In this document: positions 51,151 through 58,288 of the stretch, piece by piece
Layout: each line of letters begins with the position of its first letter
Numbering within the stretch: position 1 is the stretch's first letter
NCBI GenBank assembly: GCA_019510485.1
Contig: JAEKKI010000128.1
Span: 1 to 64,000, forward strand
Source of the DNA: Catenulisporales bacterium
GTDB lineage: Bacteria > Actinomycetota > Actinomycetes > Streptomycetales > Catenulisporaceae
Reading direction: 5' to 3'
DNA: 64,000 bases
Notes under the pieces: model-generated
What the model was told of the DNA's origin: nothing
The model's database searches: none
The model's input: the letters and a program-made list of their open reading frames with translations, nothing else
Translations under genes and position numbers: made by a program

Positions 51151-52110
51151 ATGGTGGGTGTGAACGCGACACCGAACCCTGTCTCAGCGTCCGTACCCGC
51201 GCCCGCACCGGCGCCCGATCGCTTGTGCACCGGCCTGAGCTGGTTCGAGGAACGGCCCGCGTTGACCGCGGTCGACGGTGGCGACCTTCGGCTCAAAGCT
51301 TTGGCACCGGGCACGCGCCTGGCGCTCACCTGGTCGGGCCGCCGCCGTTGCATCGGGTGGACCGCGCCTGGTACCGGCCGTACGCCGTGTGCGGGCGACG
51401 CTGACATCGATGCGGGGTCGACACTGGCGCAGTGTCCTGCCTGTCAGAACCGCGATCATGGTTTGGCCATCGCGCGGGACCGCATTACTGATGACGGTCG
51501 TAGCTACCAGCTCTACTTGGCGTGGTTCGCGCCCGGGATGCTGAAGGTGGGTATCACGGCGGTGCAGCGCGGTGTGGCTCGGCTGCTGGAGCAGGGGGCG
51601 ATCGGGTACACGTTGGTCGCGACCGGGCCGCTGCCGGCGATACGGCGTGCTGAGCTCACGTTGTCTGCTTCGGGGCTGGCGAAGGAGCGGTACCGGTCGC
51701 GGGCGAAGGTGGAGGCCTGGTGGGGGTTGCCGGACGCCGAGGGGTTGCGGTCGGCGTTGACGGAGGCTCGAAGCAGAGCTCTGCGGATCCTGGCGGACCA
51801 TGCGGTCGAAGCGTTTCCGGATGGTCCGATCATCGACAACACGGCCTTTTTCGGCCTGACCGATGGCGCGCCTGCGACGTATCACGAGGTCGAGGCGCTG
51901 GATGACACCGGAACGCTGGTGGGCGAGGTGCGGACGGTGATCGGCAAGCATGTGCTAGTGGCCGTGGACGACGGCGCGCCGCTGCTGCTGGATACGCGGC
52001 TGCTGGCAGGGCGGCACACCGTTGCGGCTGGGGACGGTGCGCGTGTCGGTGGGATGCGGACGGCTGAGCGTCGGCGGCCGTTGGTTTACGACACGCCGAC
52101 GCTGTTCTGA
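51151..52110 (+). CDS. DUF2797 protein with GIY-YIG-like segment and Cys cluster
   Basis: 319 residues. The Cys residues in CIGW, Pro-Cys-Ala and CPACQNRD (about 67-100) look like a zinc site. It is followed by YQLYLAWFAPGMLKVGITAVQR and RLLEQGAIG (about 120-150), which resemble the GIY-YIG nuclease core (YxxYI..GxxKVGIT...R...L...GA). This is the DUF2797 family. Function unknown; a nucleic-acid role is likely from the fold. GTG/ATG start at 51151, shortly after the TetR gene. Confidence 0.75.
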   Translation: MVGVNATPNPVSASVPAPAPAPDRLCTGLSWFEERPALTAVDGGDLRLKALAPGTRLALTWSGRRRCIGWTAPGTGRTPCAGDADIDAGSTLAQCPACQNRDHGLAIARDRITDDGRSYQLYLAWFAPGMLKVGITAVQRGVARLLEQGAIGYTLVATGPLPAIRRAELTLSASGLAKERYRSRAKVEAWWGLPDAEGLRSALTEARSRALRILADHAVEAFPDGPIIDNTAFFGLTDGAPATYHEVEALDDTGTLVGEVRTVIGKHVLVAVDDGAPLLLDTRLLAGRHTVAAGDGARVGGMRTAERRRPLVYDTPTLF

Positions 52111-52165
52111 GCTATACGGCATCAGTGCTCGCGGAGGCGGATGCTCGGGGTAATCCGCAGCCTCC

Positions 52166-52993
52166 TTACCCGAAGTAGCCCTCGATCTCCGCATGCGGAA
52201 GCACCCCGCTCCGCCCGAACTCGAACGTCCCCCGCTCCGCGATCTCCCGCGCGCCGGCGATCGCCGCGCTCACTGCCGCCCGCGACAGGTTCGAGCCGAG
52301 GCTGATCCGCCGCACGCCCCATTCGCCGAGCTGCTCGACGGTGGCGTTCAGGCGCGCGCCGCCGGCCAGGACGTTCACCGGTTTGCCGACCTCGGAGGTC
52401 ACAGCGCGGATCTGTTCCTCGGTGGTCAGTCCGGGTGCGAACAGGACATCGGCGCCGGCTGCCTCGTACGCCTGCAGGCGTGCGATGGTGTCCTTCAGAT
52501 CGTCGTGTCCGTACAAGAAGTTCTCGGCGCGCGCGGTCAGCGTGAACGGGAACGGCAGTGCACGGGCCGCTTCGATCGCCGCCGCGAGGTGTTCCAGCGC
52601 TTCCCCGAGCGGGATCACCGCGCCGTCGACCGCGTCCTCGATGGAGCCGCCGACCAGGCCGTTATCCGCGGCCAGCCGGATGGTCCCGGCGATACCGTCG
52701 CCGTCGGCGGCGAAACCGCTCTCCAAATCGCCCGCGACCGGTAGGTGGGTGGCGGCGGCCAGGGCGCGGGCGTTCGCCAAGGAAGCGTCGCGACTGATGG
52801 CGCCGTCGCCGAGGCCGAGGCTGTGGGCGATGCCGGCGCTGGTGGTGGCCAGGGCCCGGAAGCCGAGGGCGGTGAAGATCTTCGCGGTGCCGGCGTCCCA
52901 GGCATTGGCGATCACGAAGACGTCGGGTCCGGCGTGCAGTTCGGCGAAGGCTTCGGCGCGGCGGTACTGGTCTTCGGCGGTCAGCAGGCTCAT
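52166..52993 (-). CDS. Isocitrate lyase/PEP mutase superfamily enzyme
   Basis: 275 residues, a TIM barrel of the PEP mutase-like group. FVIANAWDAGTAKIFTALGF, GDLESGFAADGDGIAGTIR and TARAENFLYGHDD are typical; the Cys of methylisocitrate lyase (KKCGH loop) is absent, so carboxyphosphonoenolpyruvate mutase, oxaloacetase or an unknown C-C lyase activity is possible. ATG at 52993; 10 bases from the P-loop kinase gene in the same direction, with which it may be co-transcribed. Confidence 0.85.
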   Translation of the reverse strand: MSLLTAEDQYRRAEAFAELHAGPDVFVIANAWDAGTAKIFTALGFRALATTSAGIAHSLGLGDGAISRDASLANARALAAATHLPVAGDLESGFAADGDGIAGTIRLAADNGLVGGSIEDAVDGAVIPLGEALEHLAAAIEAARALPFPFTLTARAENFLYGHDDLKDTIARLQAYEAAGADVLFAPGLTTEEQIRAVTSEVGKPVNVLAGGARLNATVEQLGEWGVRRISLGSNLSRAAVSAAIAGAREIAERGTFEFGRSGVLPHAEIEGYFG

Positions 52994-53003
52994 ACATCGA
53001 ACC

Positions 53004-53603
53004 CTATGCGGTAGAGGCCTCGGCGATCATCTCGACAGCCGCCACCACGCCGTCCGGTCGAGAGTCCGAAGTGTCGACCACATGGTGCGGCACCGGAGGC
53101 GGCGTATCCGGAAGTATCGCCGCCGCCCACCTGTCGAAGGACGCGAGCTTGGCCGCGTCCGCCCCGCGCCCCCGCGCGACGATCCGCTCCCGCAGGATCG
53201 GGACCTCGCACCGTACCCACACCAGCCGCACCGTCCCGCCGCCGAGTTCGGCGCACCATCGCGCCCACCGCCCCGGATCGCGGACCTGCGACGTGAACGG
53301 CGCCACCAGCATCACCGGGCAGCCGTGGGAACGGATCTCCCGCGCCGCCGCGGTCATCCCGCCGTACTCGTGCGCCTTGACGTGCTCGTCGTACCAAGCC
53401 CCCTCGCGTTCACCGTAGTCCCGCCCGGCAGCCGCCAGGGTCTCGGCGACGAAGCCGCTATACAACGTGTCCTTGTCCAGCACCGCCGGCACCGGCGACA
53501 GCCGCCGCGCGAGCAGCGCGGCGACCGTCGACTTCCCGGCACCGGGAGCGCCGGCGACGACCCAGAGATCGGCGGGCGCGGCGGGTTCGACCCTCGAAGA
53601 CAT
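53004..53603 (-). CDS. P-loop kinase-like protein (zeta-toxin/gluconate-kinase type)
   Basis: 199 residues. Walker [10 protein letters not shown] (residues 18-26), then [10 protein letters not shown] as the Walker-type Asp loop and [18 protein letters not shown] in the lid region with the conserved Arg. Single kinase domain with unknown small-molecule substrate. ATG at 53603. It follows the lipase gene by only about 9 bases on the same strand and precedes the PEP-mutase-like gene by 10, so the three could be one transcript. Confidence 0.8.
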   Translation of the reverse strand: MSSRVEPAAPADLWVVAGAPGAGKSTVAALLARRLSPVPAVLDKDTLYSGFVAETLAAAGRDYGEREGAWYDEHVKAHEYGGMTAAAREIRSHGCPVMLVAPFTSQVRDPGRWARWCAELGGGTVRLVWVRCEVPILRERIVARGRGADAAKLASFDRWAAAILPDTPPPVPHHVVDTSDSRPDGVVAAVEMIAEASTA

Positions 53604-53612
53604 ACGCCGACC

Positions 53613-54581
53613 CTAAAGGAGCCCCGTCACCACCCCGGTCACCCCGCCCAGCAGATCAGCGCACGTCGTGGGCGTCGCATCCTGCGGATCCAAAGCATTC
53701 GCCGCCTCATGCAGCGCGACCCCGTCCACCGTCCCGACCAGCACGTGCTCCGACACATCCAGCGGACACAAGTCCTGCACCACGACGTTCCGCACATCCG
53801 GCCCGACCAGGAACTGGTTCGTATACGGCGTCATCACCTCGTCCAGCCGCGTCACGATCGTCGTGTAGCGCACCCCGGGCACCGTGTCCCCGCCGGCGTC
53901 CAACTTCTCGTTGAAATCGGACCCCACCATCTGCTCCACACACGACGGGCACGCCGTCCCCAGCACCTCCGTGGCCCCCGGCACCTGCTGCGCCAGCGTG
54001 AACACCCCCGACGCGGTGCCGCCGTGGTTCGTCGGCGCGATCCCGACCAGCATGTGCACCTTCGCCGCCCCGCCGAGGAACTTCAGGTAGTAGCGCGGCA
54101 GCGCCCCGCCGCCCTGCGAGTGCCCGACGATGTCGACCTGGTGCGCGCCGGTCGCCGCCAGCACGCGGTCGACGTAGCCGTCCAGCTGCCGCGCCGAGTC
54201 CTCGATCGGCGCGAGCCCGTGCACCAGCGGGATGTCGTCGTACTGTCCGTAGTCGAGCTCGAAGACGCAGTACCCGCGCGCTGCGAAGTACGGTCCGCCG
54301 ATCGGCCACTGTGCGGTCGGGTTCAGGAACGTCCCGTGCAGCAGCACCAGCGGCCGCGGGTGCTCGGCGCTCGGGCGGCAGGCGAAGTCGTCGATGCCGG
54401 AGGAGGGGGAGAAGGGGAACGAGGAGGGATCGGCATGGGCCGGCGCGGCCGCCGCCACCGCCGCAGCGGCGGCCAGTGCGGCGGCGGCCAGCAGCCGGGC
54501 CGCCTGGTGCCGGAGGAGGTGCCACCGGTGCTCTCGAAGGTCAGATCGCAGGGTTCGTGGATGCTCCGGTCGCGATCGCAT
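53613..54581 (-). CDS. Secreted lipase/esterase (alpha/beta hydrolase, LipA type)
   Basis: 322 residues: an Ala-rich signal peptide (to about residue 50, ending AAPAHA), oxyanion LVLLHGTFLNP, nucleophile Ser in GHSQGG (about residue 155), Asp/Glu and His near EVMTP and the last third, and paired Cys (ACPSC, DLCP). This is the extracellular actinomycete lipase family (PF01674). It hydrolyses triacylglycerol or esters outside the cell. ATG at 54581. It faces away from the acyl-CoA synthetase gene, which could use the released fatty acids (inference). Confidence 0.9.
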   Translation of the reverse strand: MRSRPEHPRTLRSDLREHRWHLLRHQAARLLAAAALAAAAAVAAAAPAHADPSSFPFSPSSGIDDFACRPSAEHPRPLVLLHGTFLNPTAQWPIGGPYFAARGYCVFELDYGQYDDIPLVHGLAPIEDSARQLDGYVDRVLAATGAHQVDIVGHSQGGGALPRYYLKFLGGAAKVHMLVGIAPTNHGGTASGVFTLAQQVPGATEVLGTACPSCVEQMVGSDFNEKLDAGGDTVPGVRYTTIVTRLDEVMTPYTNQFLVGPDVRNVVVQDLCPLDVSEHVLVGTVDGVALHEAANALDPQDATPTTCADLLGGVTGVVTGLL

Positions 54582-54749
54582 GAGTCCTTTCTAGGCCTCC
54601 GGCGCGTCCGGGTACATTCTCAACACTATGACATTCACCCGTCCGGCCCCCGGCCCGGCCGCCACCCGCGCGGGGTATTGACGTCCGCTCCAATTTACCG
54701 GAGGGTAACTTCGAGCGTTCCGGCGAACGAACGAAAGCAGGTACCGACC

Positions 54750-56375
54750 ATGCCCGGCCCGGCAGGCGCGACCATCGACGGCGGCGGCTCCCCCCTGACG
54801 GTGGCCGCGACCCTGGTACGGGCCGGGGTGATCCGCCCCGGACCCCCGCACCGCAGTGCCGGGCAGCTGCGCGCGCTGTTCTCCTGGGGCGCGACCATCG
54901 CCGGCGGCTTCCGCGCCGCCGCCGCGCGCAGCCCCAACGCCGAAGCCGTCGTCGACGAGCGCGTCGTGCTCACCTACCGCCAGCTCACCACCCGCGCCAC
55001 CCGCCTGGCCAACGGACTGGAGGCGCGCGGCATAAAGCCCGGCGACAAGATCGCGCTGCTGTGCCGCAACCACGCCGGCATGATCACCTGCTTCGTCGCC
55101 TGCGCCGAGCTGGGCGTGGACGCGGTCCTGCTGAACACCGGCCTGTCCGCCGGGCAGCTGGCGCAGGTGATCGAGGAGCAGCAGCCCGCGGCGGTGATCG
55201 CCGACACCGAGTTCGACGCGGTCCTGTCCGGCTGCCCGAGCCGGGCGCTGCGCCTCAACTCCTGGTACGAGGAGGGCGCCGAGGTCCCGCTGACCCTGGA
55301 CGACGTCGTCGACACCGCCTCCGCCGCGGCCCGCAAGCCCCCGGCCAGGCCCGGCCGCATCATCGTGCTCACCTCCGGCACCACCGGCGCCCCAAAGGGC
55401 GCGCGCCGCCCGAACCCGCCGGGTATCGGCGCGGCCGCCTCGATCCTGAGCCGCATCCCGCTGCGCGCCGGCGAGCGGATCCTGGTCCCGGCGCCGATGT
55501 TCCACACCTGGGGCCTGGCCGCGCTCCAGCTCGGCATGGCGCTGCGGGCCACGCTGATCATGCAGCGCCGCTTCGATCCGGAGGCCACGCTCAAGGCGGT
55601 CCAGGCCAAGCGGCCCACGGCGGTGTTCGCGGTGCCGGTGATGGTGCAGCGCATCCTGGACCTCGGCGACGACGTGATCAAGAAGTACGACACCTCCTCG
55701 CTGCGCGTGGTCGCGCTGTCCGGCTCGGCGATCCCGGCCGCCGCCGTGACCAGGTTCCTGGACGCCTTCGGGCCGGTGCTCTACAACCTCTACGGCTCCA
55801 CCGAGGTCTCCTGGGCCTCCGTCGCCGACCCCGAGGACCTGCGCCGGGCCCCGACCACGGCCGGCCGGCCGCCGCTGGGCTCGAAGATCGTGATCCGGGA
55901 CGTGGACTCCGGCGAGCCGGTGCCGACCGGCGAGGTGGGCCGCATCTTCGTCTGGAACGACATGCTCTTCGAGGGCTACACCAACGGCGCCGGCAAGGAG
56001 GTCGCCGACGGCTACATGGCCACCGGCGACCGCGGCTTCGTCGACGCCCACGGACTGCTGTTCGTCTCCGGCCGCGACGACGACATGATCGTCTCCGGCG
56101 GCGAGAACGTCTTCCCGCGCGAGGTCGAGGAGCTCATCGCCGCCCAGCCCGGGGTGCGCGAGTGCGCCGTGGTCGGGGTGCCGGACGCCGGGTGGGGCCA
56201 GCGCTTCGCCGCCTACATCGCGCTGCTGCCCGGCGCCTCCATGACCGAAGAGGACGTCAAGACCCTGGTCAAGACCGGTCTGGCGCGCTTCTCGGTGCCG
56301 CGGGACGTGTACTTCGTCGACGAGCTGCCGCGCAACGCCACCGGCAAGGTCGTCAGCCGGCTGCTCGGCGACTGA
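54750..56375 (+). CDS. AMP-binding acyl-CoA synthetase (FadD-like), first of two
   Basis: 541 residues. P-loop-like motif TSGTTGAPKG, A5 motif YGSTEVSW, A7 TGDRG (MATGDRGFVD), A8 GRDDDMIVSGGENVFPREVE and the acetylation/catalytic Lys in LPRNATGKV are all present. It activates a fatty acid as acyl-AMP and then as CoA thioester. ATG at 54750; the long open frame upstream to 52341 is antisense noise. It is followed by a terminator hairpin and a paralogue with about half its residues identical by eye. Confidence 0.93.
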   Translation: MPGPAGATIDGGGSPLTVAATLVRAGVIRPGPPHRSAGQLRALFSWGATIAGGFRAAAARSPNAEAVVDERVVLTYRQLTTRATRLANGLEARGIKPGDKIALLCRNHAGMITCFVACAELGVDAVLLNTGLSAGQLAQVIEEQQPAAVIADTEFDAVLSGCPSRALRLNSWYEEGAEVPLTLDDVVDTASAAARKPPARPGRIIVLTSGTTGAPKGARRPNPPGIGAAASILSRIPLRAGERILVPAPMFHTWGLAALQLGMALRATLIMQRRFDPEATLKAVQAKRPTAVFAVPVMVQRILDLGDDVIKKYDTSSLRVVALSGSAIPAAAVTRFLDAFGPVLYNLYGSTEVSWASVADPEDLRRAPTTAGRPPLGSKIVIRDVDSGEPVPTGEVGRIFVWNDMLFEGYTNGAGKEVADGYMATGDRGFVDAHGLLFVSGRDDDMIVSGGENVFPREVEELIAAQPGVRECAVVGVPDAGWGQRFAAYIALLPGASMTEEDVKTLVKTGLARFSVPRDVYFVDELPRNATGKVVSRLLGD

Positions 56376-56397
56376 CGCCCCGCGTCCCCACCAGCTG

Positions 56398-56436
56398 CCC
56401 GGTCCCGCGCCGACTCGCTCTCGGCGCGGGACCGGG
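56398..56436 (+). terminator. Terminator hairpin between the two acyl-CoA synthetase genes
   Basis: Perfect 16-base stem (56398-56413 with 56421-56436) and loop CTCGCTC, 22 bases after the first stop and 63 before the next start. Confidence 0.85.
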
Positions 56437-56498
56437 CGACCAGCCGCACCGGCTGGCCGTTCGACGGCCCGACTGCCTGACAGGAAGGCACCCGCATC

Positions 56499-58178
56499 AT
56501 GTCCGTCACCCGCAGCGAAGTCGCCGGTCCGAAAGGGAACCGGATCCGCGTCCTGCGCATCCTGACGCGCTCCGGCATCCTGGCCGCGGCCCGTCCCGAC
56601 CGCACCGTCCGCCAGCTGGCGATCGTGGCCCGCTGGGGCGCCACGGTCGCCGGCGGCTACCGCGCGGCCGCGGCCTGTTCGCCGAAGCGGATCGCGGTGA
56701 TCGACGAGCGGCGCCAGGTGACGTTCGGGGAGCTGCACCGCCGCGCCGTGCGGCTGGCCAACGGCCTGGAGGCGCTGGGCGTGGCCCCGGGGAGCAGGGT
56801 GGCGGTGCTGTGCCGGAATCACGCCTGGTTCGTGGAGACGGTGGTGGCCTGCGCTGAACTCGGCGCCGATGTGATGCTGCTGAACACCGGGCTGGCGCCG
56901 CGGGCCACGGCCGAGGTGCTGCGCAGCCACAGCCCGGCGGTCGTCGTCGCCGACGCGGAGTTCGCCGAGCACGTCGCCGCCGCGCGATTGGACACGCCGG
57001 TGGTCGTCGCTTGGCCGGATGCGAGTGCCGGCCCGGTGACGAGCCGATTCAGCCGGCAGGCGTACCGAACCGCGTCGGTCGGCACCGTCGACGACGTCAT
57101 CGCCGCCGCCAGCCCCCGCAAGCGCCGCCCGCCGAAGGTCCCGGGCCGTCTCATCGTCCTGACCTCCGGCACCACCGGTGCTCCCAAGGGCGCCTACCGT
57201 GCCAATCCGCCCGGGCTGGCCGCCGCGGCGGCGCTGCTGTCGCGCATCCCGCTGCGCTCGTGCGAATCAGTGCTCGTGGCCACGCCGCTGTTCCACATGT
57301 GGGGCCTGGCCGCCCTGCAGATCGGGATGGCGCTGCGCGACACCCTGATCCTGCAGCGCGCCTTCGAGCCCAAAGCGGCGCTGCGGGCCGTCGCCGAGCA
57401 CCGGTGCTCGGTCGTGTTCGGCGTTCCGGTGGTGCTGCAACGGATCCTGGAGCTGCCGCCGGGGCTGCGCGACAGCTTCGACACCGGCTCGCTGCGCGTC
57501 GTGGCGACCTCCGGGGCGCCGATCCCGTCGCCGGTCGTGACCACTTTCATGGATGTCTTCGGCGAGGTCCTCTATAACTTCTACGGCTCCACCGAGGTCT
57601 CGTGGGCGGCCATCGCGGAGCCGGCGGACCTGCGCATCGCCCCGACCACGGCGGGCCGCCCGCCGCTGGACTCGCGGCTGGTGGTGCTGGACGAGCACGG
57701 CGCGATCGTGCCGCGCGGCGTCACCGGCCGCATCTTCGTGTGGAACGACATGCTCTTCGAGGGCTACACCACCGGCGCCACCAAGGAGTACCGCGGTGGA
57801 TACATGGCCACGAACGACCGTGGTCACCTGGACTCCTCCGGGCGGCTGTTCGTGCACGGCCGGGACGCCGACATGATCGTCTGCGGCGGGGAGCAGCTGT
57901 TCCCGCGCGAGGTCGAGGACCTGCTGTCCGCGCTGCCGGAGGTGCGGGAGGCCGCCGTGGTCGGGGTGCCGGACGGCGATCTGGGGCAGCGGTTCGCCGC
58001 CTACGTCGTGGTGCGTCCCGGTGCGGAGATGTCGGCGCCGCAGGTGCGCGGGGTCGTGGCCCGGCACCTGGCCAGCGCCACGGTGCCGCGCGACGTGGTG
58101 TTCGTCGACGCCCTGCCGCGCAACGCGACGGGTAAGGTCATGGTGCGTGACCTGCCACCGTCGCTGACCGGAGGCTGA
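56499..58178 (+). CDS. AMP-binding acyl-CoA synthetase, second paralogue
   Basis: 559 residues. Same architecture as its upstream neighbour, with TSGTTGAPKG, YGSTEVSW, GRDADMIVCGGEQLFPREVE and LPRNATGKV. The A7 motif reads MATNDRGHLD: Asn replaces the Gly of the usual TGD, a change near the ATP ribose that may lower or alter activity. ATG at 56499 with AAGGCACC upstream (weak). Tandem duplication with its own transcript end before it suggests separate regulation and different chain-length preference. Confidence 0.92.
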   Translation: MSVTRSEVAGPKGNRIRVLRILTRSGILAAARPDRTVRQLAIVARWGATVAGGYRAAAACSPKRIAVIDERRQVTFGELHRRAVRLANGLEALGVAPGSRVAVLCRNHAWFVETVVACAELGADVMLLNTGLAPRATAEVLRSHSPAVVVADAEFAEHVAAARLDTPVVVAWPDASAGPVTSRFSRQAYRTASVGTVDDVIAAASPRKRRPPKVPGRLIVLTSGTTGAPKGAYRANPPGLAAAAALLSRIPLRSCESVLVATPLFHMWGLAALQIGMALRDTLILQRAFEPKAALRAVAEHRCSVVFGVPVVLQRILELPPGLRDSFDTGSLRVVATSGAPIPSPVVTTFMDVFGEVLYNFYGSTEVSWAAIAEPADLRIAPTTAGRPPLDSRLVVLDEHGAIVPRGVTGRIFVWNDMLFEGYTTGATKEYRGGYMATNDRGHLDSSGRLFVHGRDADMIVCGGEQLFPREVEDLLSALPEVREAAVVGVPDGDLGQRFAAYVVVRPGAEMSAPQVRGVVARHLASATVPRDVVFVDALPRNATGKVMVRDLPPSLTGG

Positions 58179-58220
58179 CATATCCTTGAGCCCAGGCTCC
58201 GGTCCCCAGATAGCTGAGGA

Positions 58221-58255
58221 CCGGATGGCGCGCCCGCCAGGTGCGCGCCATCCGG
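58221..58255. terminator. Terminator between acyl-CoA synthetase and FtsX-type permease
   Basis: 13-base perfect stem (58221-58233 with 58243-58255) and a nine-base loop, between convergent genes. Confidence 0.8.
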
Positions 58256-58288
58256 CCGCTTCTCACCTCTGCCCGCGTCGGCCCCCGG

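Noticed and set aside
54591-56972. 793-codon minus-strand frame opposite the acyl-CoA synthetases
   Set aside because: Shadow of the plus-strand genes, with His/Gly/Asp-rich nonsense composition.
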